A stretch of DNA of 64,000 bases from an uncultured Paenibacillus sp. (GTDB taxonomy: Bacteria; Bacillota; Bacilli; Paenibacillales; Paenibacillaceae). This document shows, piece by piece, positions 1 to 9,289 of this stretch (positions are counted from its first letter, which is position 1; every line of letters begins with the position of its first letter). The stretch is taken from assembly GCA_937895345.1 (NCBI GenBank), contig CALAWP010000078.1, positions 62,001-126,000 on the forward strand, in the 5' to 3' direction. The notes under the pieces are model-generated. The model was not told the origin of the DNA. It saw nothing but the letters and a program-made list of their open reading frames with translations, and searched no databases. Position numbers and translations under genes: made by a program.

Positions 1-357
1 CACCTCGCCCAGCGCACCGGGCAGCGACTGCATCGAAAAGGCGATCGAATTTTCGCTGTTTTCCATCGGCCTTACATATAAGAAGTAAACGGCCGCTCCG
101 GCCGCGGCCGCGATCAGCGCCGCCAGCAGCAGTATGCTCCATCCCCCGAGCGCGCTGTATTCGGTCAATAAATAACCGGCTCCGCCGAATACCGTAATGC
201 TGCCGACGAGCGTCATCGGCTGAAGGAACGACCAGCCTTCCGACGACAAGAAGTCGAATACGCCGTCGAGCGCCTGGCTCAGCCAATCTCCGAAGATGAC
301 GCTTACGACCGCGTACAGAATGCCGACAATCAGACAGGCCAAATACATTGTTTCCAT
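1..357 (-). CDS. NfeD-like membrane protein, 3' part beyond window
   Basis: The first 119 codons are visible; the C-terminus lies before position 1. The ATG at 357-355 follows a GGGGGTG ribosome site. Three hydrophobic segments are seen (about residues 4-24, 46-66 and 76-97), then the motif RPMENSENSI and the start of a segment ending LGEV. This layout resembles NfeD-family proteins (YuaF type), which have an N-terminal membrane part and a C-terminal OB fold and are usually encoded beside a flotillin. The OB fold and any flotillin gene would lie outside the window, so the family call is an inference from the membrane part and the conserved-looking linker. Confidence 0.6.
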   Translation of the reverse strand, partial: METMYLACLIVGILYAVVSVIFGDWLSQALDGVFDFLSSEGWSFLQPMTLVGSITVFGGAGYLLTEYSALGGWSILLLAALIAAAAGAAVYFLYVRPMENSENSIAFSMQSLPGALGEV

Positions 358-436
358 ATCCCGCTCACCCCCTTCTGTCATCCATAACCTGTTATCATTT
401 CCGATATTTATTACGCACGACTTCGACATATGTTTC

Positions 437-480
437 TAAAAAATGAGCAAACCGCCGCTCGAAACAAGCAGGCGGCTTGC
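437..480 (-). terminator. Rho-independent terminator of tyrS
   Basis: On the minus strand a 10-bp stem GCAAGCCGCC/GGCGGTTTGC (471-480 with 447-456) is followed by a T-rich run, just after the tyrS stop codon. Confidence 0.8.
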
Positions 481-491
481 AAACAGGACTT

Positions 492-1748
492 TTAACCCAG
501 CTTCAGCTTGACAAATTTCCGCTTGCCGACCTGCAGAACGTCGCCGTCGGAAGGGACGTAATCCGCATTCGGGTCGGACCATTTCTCTTCATTAATGCGA
601 ATGGCTCCCTGCTGAATGCTCCGTCTCGCTTCGCTGCCGGACGCCTGAAGGCCGAGCGCCACGAGCAGCTTCGTCAGCTTGACGGCGCCGCCTTCGAGCT
701 CGGAAGCCGGCACTTCCATCTCCTCGATCTGATCGGGCAGCGCGCGCTTCTGGAACACCGTCACGAAATGCCGCTCCGCTTCCTGCGCCGCCTCCTCCCC
801 GTGGTACATTCGGACGAACGTTCTCGCCAGCCGCATCTTGGCATCGCGCGGATGCGTCTCGCCGCTTTCGAGGCCCGCCTTGAGAGCCGCAAGCTCCTCG
901 TTGCCGATATCGGTTGCGAGCTCGTAATATTTCAGCATCAGCTCGTCCGGAATCGACATCGATTTGCCGTAAATTTGCGCCGGCTCCTCGTCGATGCCGA
1001 TGTAGTTGCCCAAGCTTTTGCTCATTTTGTTCACGCCGTCGAGTCCTTCGATCAGCGGCGTCATGATCGCGACCTGCGCAGGCTTGCCGTATTCCTTCTG
1101 CAGCGTCCGGCCCATCAGCAGATTGAATTTCTGGTCGGTGCCGCCCAGCTCAACGTCCGTCTCCAGCGCGACGGAATCGTAGCCTTGCATCAGCGGATAG
1201 AAAAACTCGTGAATGCTGATCGGCATGCCCGACGTATACCGTTTCGTAAAGTCGTCGCGCTCCAGCATGCGGGCGACCGTCAGCTTGGCGGCCAATCCGA
1301 CGACATCTGCAAATTTCATCGGCGCGAGCCATTCGGAGTTGAAGTAAAGCTTCGTCAGCTCCGGATCCAAAATTTTATATATTTGCTGCCGGTACGTCTC
1401 CGCGTTGCGCTTTACGTCCTCCGGCGTCAGTTGCTTGCGCGTCTCCGACTTGCCCGTCGGATCGCCGATCTGTCCCGTAAAATCGCCGATAATCAGCTGA
1501 ATTTCATGTCCGAACTGCTGGAATTGGCGGAGCTTGTGCAGCACGACCGTATGCCCGACATGAATGTCCGGAGCCGACGGATCAAGCCCCAGCTTTACTT
1601 TGAGCGGCTTGCCGGTCGCCACCGAATGGGCCAGCTTTTGCTTCAAGTCCTCCTCCGGCACGATTTCCACGACGCCGCGGCGAATGACGTCCAGCTGCTT
1701 TTCCGCTTCCGCCCGCTGCTCGGGCGATAATTGCTCCCACTTCACCAT
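492..1748 (-). CDS. tyrS: Tyrosyl-tRNA synthetase
   Basis: This 418-residue class I synthetase charges tRNA-Tyr with tyrosine in the cytoplasm. The HIGH-type motif reads HVGH (residues 63-66) and the KMSKS loop is intact (VNKMSKSLGN). A C-terminal S4-like RNA-binding segment (LLVALGLQASGSEARRSIQQGAIRIN, residues about 350-375 onward) is present. The reading frame extends upstream, but the start at 1748 is chosen because AAGGAGG lies 8-10 bases before this ATG and the upstream part is T-box leader. The order KWEQLSPEQ at the N-terminus is like the TyrZ-type enzymes of Bacillus as I recall them. Control is by the tyrosine T-box upstream. Confidence 0.95.
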   Translation of the reverse strand: MVKWEQLSPEQRAEAEKQLDVIRRGVVEIVPEEDLKQKLAHSVATGKPLKVKLGLDPSAPDIHVGHTVVLHKLRQFQQFGHEIQLIIGDFTGQIGDPTGKSETRKQLTPEDVKRNAETYRQQIYKILDPELTKLYFNSEWLAPMKFADVVGLAAKLTVARMLERDDFTKRYTSGMPISIHEFFYPLMQGYDSVALETDVELGGTDQKFNLLMGRTLQKEYGKPAQVAIMTPLIEGLDGVNKMSKSLGNYIGIDEEPAQIYGKSMSIPDELMLKYYELATDIGNEELAALKAGLESGETHPRDAKMRLARTFVRMYHGEEAAQEAERHFVTVFQKRALPDQIEEMEVPASELEGGAVKLTKLLVALGLQASGSEARRSIQQGAIRINEEKWSDPNADYVPSDGDVLQVGKRKFVKLKLG

Positions 1749-1797
1749 ACAACTTTTCCTCCTTGAATTGCGTCTAATGCTGTAGAACGCGGTTATC

Positions 1798-2100
1798 GAT
1801 GAACGCAAAAAAATCCTTTCATCCACAAAGGGACGAGAAGGATTTGCTCGCGGTACCACCCTTATTAGAGCCATTGCGCCATGCGGCGGCGAAAAGAACT
1901 GACGGCTCTCGCTTCGTTGCTTGATAACGGAGCGGCGCTCCGAAACGGGCTACTCTGGCCTTAACGGCCGGTTCCCCCGCTTGGCTCCAGGCGGTAATTC
2001 GACTTGCGGCGCATGCCGGTTCGCAGCTTCCACCGGCTCTCTGAAATGACGTTGCGCAGGTCTACTGATACCCTTCACAGCCTTTCATGGTATGAACATT
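1798..2100 (-). promoter_or_regulatory. Tyrosine T-box leader of tyrS
   Basis: The T-box sequence AGGGTGGTACCGCG is present at 1862-1849 and is followed by a terminator stem AAATCCTT/AAGGATTT (1838-1845 with 1811-1818) and a T run. Stem I can be drawn: GAC.TGCG near the 5' end pairs with CGCA.GTC, leaving an internal loop whose 3' side contains the triplet TAC (1996-1994), a tyrosine codon at the expected specifier place. A GAGAG-type distal stem I motif precedes it. Uncharged tRNA-Tyr should stabilise the antiterminator and allow tyrS expression. Confidence 0.93.
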
Positions 2101-2106
2101 ATTGCT

Positions 2107-2135
2107 GTTATACCACAGCTTTGGCGCGAAGTCAA
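2107..2135 (-). promoter_or_regulatory. Promoter of tyrS leader
   Basis: TTGACT (2135-2130), a 17-base spacer and TATAAC (2112-2107) form a near-consensus SigA promoter. Transcription would start near 2100. Confidence 0.85.
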
Positions 2136-2167
2136 TTCGATGGATGCATGTATCGATTGGGGTTTTA

Positions 2168-2200
2168 TGCTATAATAGTCATGTTATTTTTGGAGGAGGA
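2168..2200 (+). promoter_or_regulatory. Extended -10 promoter and RBS of PBP gene
   Basis: TGCTATAAT (2168-2176) is an extended -10 element; no good -35 is seen. TGGAGGAGG (2191-2199) is the ribosome site that fixes the start at 2210 and excludes the longer upstream frame. Confidence 0.65.
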
Positions 2201-2209
2201 ATAGGGATC

Positions 2210-5200
2210 ATGCAGGAAGAGCGTCAACCGTCGCCGCGAAAGTACAGCAAATGGCGGCTGTTCGGACTGGTAACATTCTTAACGTTCAAGTGGATTGTTT
2301 ATTTCGGCATATTTTTCGGTCTGCTCGCGGGAGGCGCCGTTACGGGCTACGTAGCCGCGCTTGTAAAGGACGAGGAGGTTCGGCCGCAATCCGTTATCGA
2401 AAGCAAAGTCGACGAATACGCGATGACCGGGTACGTCTACTTTAACGACGGCACGCTGGTCGGCCAATTGCGCACGGACGAGGACCGCGTCGTCATTGAA
2501 TACGAGGAAATCCCGCAGTCGGTCATCGACGCGCTGCTCGCGACGGAGGATAACGAGTTTTTCGAGCATGACGGGATCAGCATTATGGGGTTGGGCCGAG
2601 CCGTCAAGCAGAAGCTGCTTAACGAATCGACCCAGACCGGCGGCAGCACGCTCACCCAGCAGCTTGCCCGGCGCGTGTTTCTCAGTCTCGATAAGACCGA
2701 CAGCCGCAAAATAAAAGAAATTTTTCTGTCGCTTCGCATGGAGCGATACTTGACGAAACCGCAAATACTGACCGCTTATTTGAACAAGATGCCGTTTGGC
2801 AACGGTTCGAACGGCTATCAGGTGTTCGGCATCAAGGCCGCTTCCAAGGGCATATTCGGCATCGAGGATTTGAGCAAGCTCAACATTGCGCAATCCGCTT
2901 ATTTGGCCGGTCTGCCTCAGGCGCCGTCGCTGTATACCGCCTTTAAAGGATCGGGGCAATTCAACGAAAAAGGGTTCGAAGCCGCCATGAAGCGCCAGCA
3001 GCTCGTCTTGTCCCGCATGCTGGAAACGGGCCGGATTACGCAGGAGCAGTACGAGGAAGCGAAAGCGTTCGACATCCGCTCGTCGCTCGCGCCGCCTAGC
3101 CAAAAGGCGTACAACACGTATCCGTACCTGATGCTGGAAGCGGAGCGGCAAGCGGCCGAAACGCTGCTGCTGCAGGCAAATCCGGAGCTGACGAAGGAAG
3201 ATTTGCGCAAGGACGAATACGCCGGCCAGATCGAGGAAGCGCGCGAGCAGCTGCTGCGCGGCGGCTACCACGTCTACACGACGATCGATAAGGACGTCTA
3301 TTCCATCATGCGCGAGATCGGCAGCAATCCGGACAACTTCACTCCTTACAGCGAGACGAAAGGCCTCGAGCAAATCGCCGCCGTACTGATCGACCACCGG
3401 ACGGGAGCCATCGTCGGCATGCTGGAGGGACGCGACTTTTACGAAGAGCAAATGAACTACGCCACCCAAATGATTCGTCAGCCCGGCTCGACGATGAAGA
3501 CGATCGCCGCCTATTTGCCGGCCATCGACAAAGGGCTGATTCAGCCGGCCAGCATTATCGACGATGCGCCGATCGTCATGAAGGACGGGCAAAAAGGGTT
3601 CCATATTCCGATGAACGTCAACCGGAAATTTGCCGGTCTCGTAACGGCCAGGGAAGCGCTCAACCGCTCGATGAACCTTCCCGCGCTCAAAATTTTCAAC
3701 GATATAGTTACTATCGAAGAAGCGTGGAAATTTACCAGGGAGCTCGGCATTACGACGCTGCGTCCGGAAGACTCCTATGCGCAAACCGGCGTTATCGGCG
3801 GACTCAGCGTAGGCGTATCGGTGGAAGAGCTGACGAACGCCTACGGCGCCATTCCGAACGGCGGCTCGTTTAACGATTCTTATATGATCGAGAAAATTAC
3901 GGACGCGAACGGCAAAGTCATTTACGAGCACAAGCCGGCGCCGAAGCAAGTCTTTTCGGAGCAAACCGCATTTCTCGTGACGGATATGCTTCGTACGGTC
4001 ATTTCGAGCCCGTCCGGCTCGGGCCACGCGCTCGTCTCGCAGTTCAAGCATTACCGGGACATCCCGATCGCGGGCAAGACGGGTACGACGCAAAGCTACG
4101 GCGACGTCTGGTTCGTCGGCTTCTCGCCCGACATTACGCTCGGCGTATGGGCCGGCTACGAGGAGCAAATCAACGCGCTCTCCAACGAGGGCAGGACAAG
4201 GGCCCGCTCGATCTGGGCATTGATTATGAACGAATTGGCGGAACAAAAGCCGGAGCTGTTCCAAACGAAGGAATTTGCGAAGCCGGATGGCGTCGTAAAG
4301 GCGACCGTCTCCAGCGCCAGCGGTCTTCTTCCGACCTCGCTGACGCGCGAAGCCGGCATGCTCGTCACCGACTGGTTCAACAAAGATTTCATACCGAAGA
4401 AGCAGGACGACGCTTTGGTACGGATGAAATATATCACGTACGAAGGCATCAATTACGTGCCGAACGAGCTGACGCCGGAAGATATGCTGCGGGAAAAAGT
4501 CGTCGTGAAACGGCTGAAGCCGCTTGACGCCCTGATGGACGAAATCCGGGAAGCTCAATCGAAGCTGCCGGCCAAAAGCAGGCGTCCGATGGAAATTTAC
4601 GTGCCGGCGGACGCCGCGAACGACGCTCCGTCCAAGGTCGATCCGAGGAAGGACGACGGCGCCGCTCCGGAGCCGCCGAGCATCATCAAGCTGCAGGATT
4701 CCGGAAACGGCAATTTGACCCTCGTATTCAACGACAGCAAGTCGCCGGACGTGGTCGGATACCGGGTATACCGCTCCGTAAACGACGGCAAATACGAGAA
4801 ATTCGGCCAATCGTTCCTGCTGGGCGACGAATACAAGTTATCCATCAAAGCTTCGGGGACGGAAAAAACAACCTATTACGTCACGGCGGTCGACGTTGTC
4901 GGCAAAGAATCCGCGCCGAGCGAAATCAAGTCTTACGGAAGTGCGCCGACCGTGCCCGACATCCCGGTCATTCCGGGCCTGCCGGACGATATCGGCGGAG
5001 GCGGCAATCCGGGTGACGGCGGAAACGGAACGGCCGTTCCCGCAGCGCCGGCCGGCATTAGCGCCGAACAGTCCGATCTGAGCACGCTCATCAGCTGGCA
5101 GCCGAATGCGATTGCGGATCAAGTGACGCAATATCACATTTACTACAGCGCGAACAACGACGGCAATTACGTCAAGCTGGCGTCGACCTCGCAAACGAGC

Positions 5201-5302
5201 TACGAGCATCTTGCACCGCTGGCGACCGGCTCGTATTACGTAACGGCCGAGAACGGGAACGGCGTATCCCAGGCTTCGGCCGTCGTCACCGTCGGCGGTT
5301 AG
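2210..5302 (+). CDS. Class A penicillin-binding protein with C-terminal fibronectin III modules
   Basis: This 1030-residue membrane-anchored enzyme polymerises and cross-links peptidoglycan outside the membrane. A single membrane segment (about residues 27-48) precedes a GT51 transglycosylase domain with EDNEFFEH (catalytic Glu 113) and TGGSTLTQQLARR (143-155). The transpeptidase domain has all three motifs: STMK (Ser 427), SMN (487-489) and KTGT (623-626). The C-terminal 220 residues hold two fibronectin III-like modules (about 815-910 and 945-1030) joined by a Gly/Pro/Asn-rich linker. The PBP1A/PonA type is clear; the FN3 pair is an added surface feature seen in several Gram-positive PBPs. 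The gene stands alone and converges on acsA. Confidence 0.93.
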   Translation: MQEERQPSPRKYSKWRLFGLVTFLTFKWIVYFGIFFGLLAGGAVTGYVAALVKDEEVRPQSVIESKVDEYAMTGYVYFNDGTLVGQLRTDEDRVVIEYEEIPQSVIDALLATEDNEFFEHDGISIMGLGRAVKQKLLNESTQTGGSTLTQQLARRVFLSLDKTDSRKIKEIFLSLRMERYLTKPQILTAYLNKMPFGNGSNGYQVFGIKAASKGIFGIEDLSKLNIAQSAYLAGLPQAPSLYTAFKGSGQFNEKGFEAAMKRQQLVLSRMLETGRITQEQYEEAKAFDIRSSLAPPSQKAYNTYPYLMLEAERQAAETLLLQANPELTKEDLRKDEYAGQIEEAREQLLRGGYHVYTTIDKDVYSIMREIGSNPDNFTPYSETKGLEQIAAVLIDHRTGAIVGMLEGRDFYEEQMNYATQMIRQPGSTMKTIAAYLPAIDKGLIQPASIIDDAPIVMKDGQKGFHIPMNVNRKFAGLVTAREALNRSMNLPALKIFNDIVTIEEAWKFTRELGITTLRPEDSYAQTGVIGGLSVGVSVEELTNAYGAIPNGGSFNDSYMIEKITDANGKVIYEHKPAPKQVFSEQTAFLVTDMLRTVISSPSGSGHALVSQFKHYRDIPIAGKTGTTQSYGDVWFVGFSPDITLGVWAGYEEQINALSNEGRTRARSIWALIMNELAEQKPELFQTKEFAKPDGVVKATVSSASGLLPTSLTREAGMLVTDWFNKDFIPKKQDDALVRMKYITYEGINYVPNELTPEDMLREKVVVKRLKPLDALMDEIREAQSKLPAKSRRPMEIYVPADAANDAPSKVDPRKDDGAAPEPPSIIKLQDSGNGNLTLVFNDSKSPDVVGYRVYRSVNDGKYEKFGQSFLLGDEYKLSIKASGTEKTTYYVTAVDVVGKESAPSEIKSYGSAPTVPDIPVIPGLPDDIGGGGNPGDGGNGTAVPAAPAGISAEQSDLSTLISWQPNAIADQVTQYHIYYSANNDGNYVKLASTSQTSYEHLAPLATGSYYVTAENGNGVSQASAVVTVGG

Positions 5303-5340
5303 ACGAACGGAAGCGTTGGCCGGCAGGCCATTCATAAAGA

Positions 5341-5385
5341 GAAGGGGCGTCCCTCAGGTCGTAATAGACCTGGGGACGCCCCTTC
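5341..5385. terminator. Bidirectional terminator between PBP gene and acsA
   Basis: A perfect 13-bp stem GAAGGGGCGTCCC/GGGACGCCCCTTC lies between the convergent genes, with a second short stem CAGGTC/GACCTG inside the loop. Confidence 0.8.
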
Positions 5386-5422
5386 TAACGTTTCTAGGCA
5401 TCATTTCGTCGTTAAATCCGTA

Positions 5423-7147
5423 TTAATCCTCGATGGTGGACAGGTCGCCCGTCGGCAGGTTCAGCTCCCATGCCTTCAGCACGCGGCGCATAATTTTGCC
5501 GCTGCGCGTCTTCGGAAGCTTATCCTTAAACTCGATTTCTCTAGGAGCCGCGTGCGCGGACAAGCCGACCTTCACGAATTGCGAGATTTCTTTCTTCAGC
5601 TCTTCCGATGGCTCGTAACCTTCGCGAAGCGCGATAAACGCCTTAATAATTTCTCCCCTCAGCGGATCCGGCTTGCCGATAACCCCGGCTTCCGCCACCG
5701 CCGGATGCTCGACCAGCTTGCTCTCGACCTCGAACGGACCGACCCTTTCGCCTGCCGTATTGATGACATCGTCGATACGTCCCTGGAACCAGAAATACCC
5801 GTCCTCGTCCATATAGGCCGAATCGCCGGATACGTACCAGCCGGACAGCCGGAAATATTCCTCGTATTTCGCAGGGTTGTTCCATATTTTGCGCATCATG
5901 GACGGCCAAGGCGTCCGAACGGCCAGGTTGCCCATCCGGTACGGCGGGAGCTCGTTGCCGCTGTCGTCGATGATCGCGGCGCTCACGCCCGGAATCGGCT
6001 TGCCCATCGATCCTGGCTTAATATCCATGCTCGGATAGTTGCAAATCAGCTGACCGCCGGTTTCCGTCATCCACCACGTATCGTGAATGCGCTGGCCGTA
6101 CACCTTCATTCCCCAGCGCACGACTTCGGGGTTTAAAGGCTCCCCGACGCTCAGCACATGGCGCAGGCTGGACAAATCGAATTGCTTCGTCAGCTCGTCG
6201 CCCGCCCCCATCAGCATGCGGAACGCCGTCGGCGCGCTGTACCATACGGTGACGCCGTACTTTTGGATGACGCCGTACCAGTCGCCGGGACTAAAGCGGC
6301 CGCCCCGTACGACGTTTGTCGCGCCGTTCAGCCACGGAGCGAAAATGCCGTACGACGTTCCCGTCACCCAGCCCGGATCGGCCGTACACCAGTAAACGTC
6401 GTCTTCCTTCAAGTCGAGCACGATTTGACCTGTATATTTATGCTGGATCATCGCGTTCTGGACATGGAATACGCCCTTCGGCTTTCCGGTGGAACCCGAC
6501 GTATAATGAAGAATAAGTCCGTCTTCCCGTCCGAGCCACTCGATTTCCGTCTCGTCGGAAGCTTGGGCCATCGCCTCCGAGTAGTTGACGATCCCTTCTC
6601 CCTCTGGCGCGCCGTCCCCGAATACGATAATATGTTTAAGAGAAGGCAGCTCTTCCCGCTTGATACGGGGCAGCAGCGACGGAGTCGTTACAATGGCGGC
6701 CGCTTCGCTGTCCTGCAGCCTGTCTCGAACGGCCGTCTCCATAAACGCTTCGAACAGCGGTCCGACCACCGCCCCGATCTTGAGCGCTCCAAGAATGCTC
6801 AGATAGAGCTCCGGCGTGCGCGGCATAAATATAAATACGCGGTCTCCCTTTCCGAGACCCAACCCGCGCAGCACGTTAGCAAACCGGTTCGACCCTTTGC
6901 TGAGCTGCTCGAACGTATAAGACTCGTCCCGTTCGTTGTCGCTGTAGTAAAGCGCCGTCTTGCCTCCTTTGCCCTGCTGTACATGGCGGTCGATCGCTTC
7001 GTAAGCCATATTTACTTTGCCGGTTTCGTGCCAGCTGAACTGCTTCTCCACGTCTTCCCATCGAAACGACGCCGAAGCGTCTTCGTAATGTTGTAAATTC
7101 GGATTTGTTGCGGTTGCGGGTATACGTTCTTGATGCAAGTTGATCAT
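5423..7147 (-). CDS. acsA: Acetyl-CoA synthetase (AMP-forming)
   Basis: A 574-residue enzyme that converts acetate, ATP and CoA to acetyl-CoA through acetyl-AMP. The adenylation core motif YTSGSTGKPKGV, the TWWMTETGG motif and the C-terminal TRSGKIMRR segment, which contains the lysine acetylated by AcuA-type enzymes, are all visible. Length equals that of Bacillus AcsA. It is divergent from acuA-acuC, whose products modify this enzyme, the same partnership as in B. subtilis. A CcpA-type cre sits just downstream of the promoter, which suggests repression when preferred sugars are present. Confidence 0.95.
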   Translation of the reverse strand: MINLHQERIPATATNPNLQHYEDASASFRWEDVEKQFSWHETGKVNMAYEAIDRHVQQGKGGKTALYYSDNERDESYTFEQLSKGSNRFANVLRGLGLGKGDRVFIFMPRTPELYLSILGALKIGAVVGPLFEAFMETAVRDRLQDSEAAAIVTTPSLLPRIKREELPSLKHIIVFGDGAPEGEGIVNYSEAMAQASDETEIEWLGREDGLILHYTSGSTGKPKGVFHVQNAMIQHKYTGQIVLDLKEDDVYWCTADPGWVTGTSYGIFAPWLNGATNVVRGGRFSPGDWYGVIQKYGVTVWYSAPTAFRMLMGAGDELTKQFDLSSLRHVLSVGEPLNPEVVRWGMKVYGQRIHDTWWMTETGGQLICNYPSMDIKPGSMGKPIPGVSAAIIDDSGNELPPYRMGNLAVRTPWPSMMRKIWNNPAKYEEYFRLSGWYVSGDSAYMDEDGYFWFQGRIDDVINTAGERVGPFEVESKLVEHPAVAEAGVIGKPDPLRGEIIKAFIALREGYEPSEELKKEISQFVKVGLSAHAAPREIEFKDKLPKTRSGKIMRRVLKAWELNLPTGDLSTIED

Positions 7148-7183
7148 GCTATCACTCTCCCATCAAATCTGAAATACGCTGGT

Positions 7184-7198
7184 TAGAAGCGCTTTCAT
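7184..7198 (-). promoter_or_regulatory. Candidate cre (CcpA site) of acsA
   Basis: On the minus strand ATGAAAGCGCTTCTA matches the WTGNAANCGNWWNCA consensus at all but one position. It would lie at about +6 to +20 of the acsA transcript, a position where CcpA represses. Confidence 0.6.
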
Positions 7199-7210
7199 TC
7201 GCTTTTTCAC

Positions 7211-7219
7211 ATTATACCA
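7211..7219 (-). promoter_or_regulatory. acsA promoter, extended -10
   Basis: TGGTATAAT on the minus strand (7219-7211) is an extended -10 element; the -35 region is poor. Confidence 0.65.
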
Positions 7220-7257
7220 TATATTATTTCGGTTCGACTATGCTTTTCATTTTTTTG

Positions 7258-7276
7258 ATTGTTTGTTATAAACAAT
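7258..7276. promoter_or_regulatory. Inverted repeat in the acsA-acuA divergent region
   Basis: ATTGTTT-GTTAT-AAACAAT is a perfect 7-bp inverted repeat with a 5-base centre, between the two divergent promoters. A TATAAA -10 for acuA overlaps it. It may be an operator or chance in this AT-rich stretch. Confidence 0.35.
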
Positions 7277-7348
7277 AGTAGGAAATGATCATTATTCAGC
7301 AATTTTTACGCAAACTCTTCGCAATTTACCGAAAGGGGCACCCGCGAC

Positions 7349-7984
7349 ATGGAGCATCGGAAGCGGTTTCAGACAGATACCGTCGTTACGGCCGACCGCC
7401 GCGAACTTATCATTGAAGGACCCGTTCCTCCGTCACGGTTGTCCGGCTATGCGATGCATCCGCGGCTGGACGCTTTTCGCAGGCCCAAGGAGCAGCACGA
7501 AGCGCTCGTCGAGATAGCCGGCCTGGAGGAAGGACGGATTATTGTCGCCCGCGAAGGCGGTACGATCGTCGGGTATGTCACGTTCCATTACCCCGATGAG
7601 CTGGAACGGTGGTCGGAAGCCGGCATGGCCGATCTCATCGAGCTCGGCGCCATCGAAGTGGCCGACGAATACCGATCCTTCGGACTCGGCAAGCGGATGA
7701 TCCGGACGGCCTTCGCGGACGGGCAGCTGGAGAACGCAATCGTATATACGACGGAATATTATTGGCATTGGGATCTCGAAGGTACGGGACTGAACGTGTG
7801 GGATTACCGCAAGATGATGGAAAACCTGATGAAATCGGTCGGCATGATTTGGTATGCGACGGACGATCCCGAAATATGCTCCCATCCCGCCAACTGCCTG
7901 ATGGTGCGCATCGGCTCCGAAGTGCCCCTCAGCTCCGTTGAGCAGTTCGACCGAATCCGCTTTCGCAACCGGTTTATGTATTGA
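7349..7984 (+). CDS. acuA: Protein acetyltransferase AcuA
   Basis: A 211-residue GNAT-fold protein. In Bacillus AcuA inactivates AcsA by acetylating the catalytic lysine in its C-terminal GK motif. The segment VADEYRSFGLGKRMIRTAF matches the acetyl-CoA binding loop of GNAT enzymes (RxxGxGK-type), and overall length agrees with AcuA. The RBS AAAGGGG precedes the ATG by 11 bases. The gene is followed 12-39 bases later by acuC, which encodes the matching deacetylase. It is divergent from its substrate gene acsA. Confidence 0.92.
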   Translation: MEHRKRFQTDTVVTADRRELIIEGPVPPSRLSGYAMHPRLDAFRRPKEQHEALVEIAGLEEGRIIVAREGGTIVGYVTFHYPDELERWSEAGMADLIELGAIEVADEYRSFGLGKRMIRTAFADGQLENAIVYTTEYYWHWDLEGTGLNVWDYRKMMENLMKSVGMIWYATDDPEICSHPANCLMVRIGSEVPLSSVEQFDRIRFRNRFMY

Positions 7985-8023
7985 GGCAACGCCATTATGG
8001 TCCGGAAAGGAAATGACCCGCGA

Positions 8024-9202
8024 ATGTCTTCCAACGCTATATTCGTTTACGATCCGCAAACGGCGGCATACAAATTTAACGAACAGCATCCATTCGATCC
8101 GATCCGTCACAAGCTGACGATCGATCTGCTGCGCGAAGCCGGAGCGTTGTCCGACCGCGAGATGCGCCGGCCGGCCATCGAGGTCGGCGACGAGCTGCTG
8201 TCTCTCGTCCATCGAGAGGATTATTTGAAAGCGGTTAAGACATTGAGCGAGCCGAATGCCGGCGAGGCGATGTACGGATTGGCGGAACAGTACGGCTTCC
8301 ATACCGAGGATACCCCTTCGTTCGGCGGCATGCACGAGGCGGCGTGCGCCATCGTCGCCGGTTCTCTCGATGCCGCCGATGCGGTCATGAGCGGCCAAGC
8401 GCAGCATGCCTTTCATTTGGCCGGCGGGCTTCATCACGCCTTCCCCCACAAAGCGGCAGGCTTTTGCATTTACAACGACGCCGCCGTTGCTATCCAGTAT
8501 ATTCGGAACAAATACGGCGCAAGAGTGCTGTACATCGATACCGACGTGCATCACGGCGACGGGGTGCAATGGGTCTTTTACGACTCTCCCGAAGTGTGTA
8601 CGTATTCGATTCACGAGACGGGCAAATATTTGTTCCCGGGCACCGGCTATGCGTACGAGAGAGGCATCGACGCGGGCTACGGCGCTTGCTTCAACGTTCC
8701 GCTGGAGCCGTATACGGAGGACGAGTCGTGGCTGGAAAGCTTTAACGCCACGCTGCGCAAGGTCGTTTCCCATTTCAAGCCCGACGTCATCGTCAGTCAG
8801 CACGGCTGCGACGCCCATGCGTTCGATCCGCTGTCCCATATCCATTGCAGCATGCGCATTTATGCCGAAATTCCCGCCGTCATCCACGAGCTGGCCCATC
8901 GGCATGCCGGGGGCAAATGGATCGCGATCGGGGGCGGAGGCTACGATTTGTGGCGGGTCGTTCCCCGCGCATGGTCGCTTATATGGCTGGAAATGAGCGA
9001 TCATCCGCTGGCGAAAGCCGTGCGGAGCGGCACGGCGCCGGCACTGCCGGAAGGATGGATTCGGCGATGGCAGCCGAATAGTCCCGTCGAACTGCCGAAC
9101 CGGTGGCTCGACGATTCGGCAGCCATCCCCCCCATTCCCCGCCGCGAGCAAATCGAACGTCAAAACCGTCATACGCAGTCGATCGTCATTCAAGGGCTGT
9201 AG
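8024..9202 (+). CDS. acuC: Histone-deacetylase-family protein AcuC
   Basis: A 392-residue class I HDAC-like deacetylase expected to remove the acetyl group placed on AcsA by AcuA. Zinc-site and catalytic motifs are intact: GGLHHAFP, YIDTDVHHGDGVQ and IGGGGYDLWR. The start at 8024 (MSSNAIFVYDP) is preferred over an in-frame ATG at 7997 because the protein then begins where Bacillus AcuC does, behind GGAAAGG. An acuB gene (CBS-ACT protein), which lies between acuA and acuC in B. subtilis, is absent here. Confidence 0.92.
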   Translation: MSSNAIFVYDPQTAAYKFNEQHPFDPIRHKLTIDLLREAGALSDREMRRPAIEVGDELLSLVHREDYLKAVKTLSEPNAGEAMYGLAEQYGFHTEDTPSFGGMHEAACAIVAGSLDAADAVMSGQAQHAFHLAGGLHHAFPHKAAGFCIYNDAAVAIQYIRNKYGARVLYIDTDVHHGDGVQWVFYDSPEVCTYSIHETGKYLFPGTGYAYERGIDAGYGACFNVPLEPYTEDESWLESFNATLRKVVSHFKPDVIVSQHGCDAHAFDPLSHIHCSMRIYAEIPAVIHELAHRHAGGKWIAIGGGGYDLWRVVPRAWSLIWLEMSDHPLAKAVRSGTAPALPEGWIRRWQPNSPVELPNRWLDDSAAIPPIPRREQIERQNRHTQSIVIQGL

Positions 9203-9220
9203 CCGTCACCCGACAGACAA

Positions 9221-9267
9221 AAAAAGAGCAATCGAAACGCTGCTTGCGTTGCAGCGTTTCGTTGCTC
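9221..9267. terminator. Terminator between acuC and mtnN
   Basis: GAGCAAtCGAAACGCTGC pairs with GCAGCGTTTCGtTTGCTC-like sequence around a short loop; a run of A on the left gives a T run for the minus strand, so it should serve mtnN and probably acuC. Confidence 0.8.
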
Positions 9268-9289
9268 TTGTCGGTTGTCCCGCTAACGA

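Noticed and set aside
477..1730. 417-codon frame antisense to tyrS
   Set aside because: Composition is typical of the complement of a GC-rich gene; tyrS is certain.
2279..4810. 843-codon open frame antisense to the PBP gene
   Set aside because: It is Arg/Leu/Val-rich shadow coding with no ribosome site and no domain; the PBP on the other strand has full motifs.
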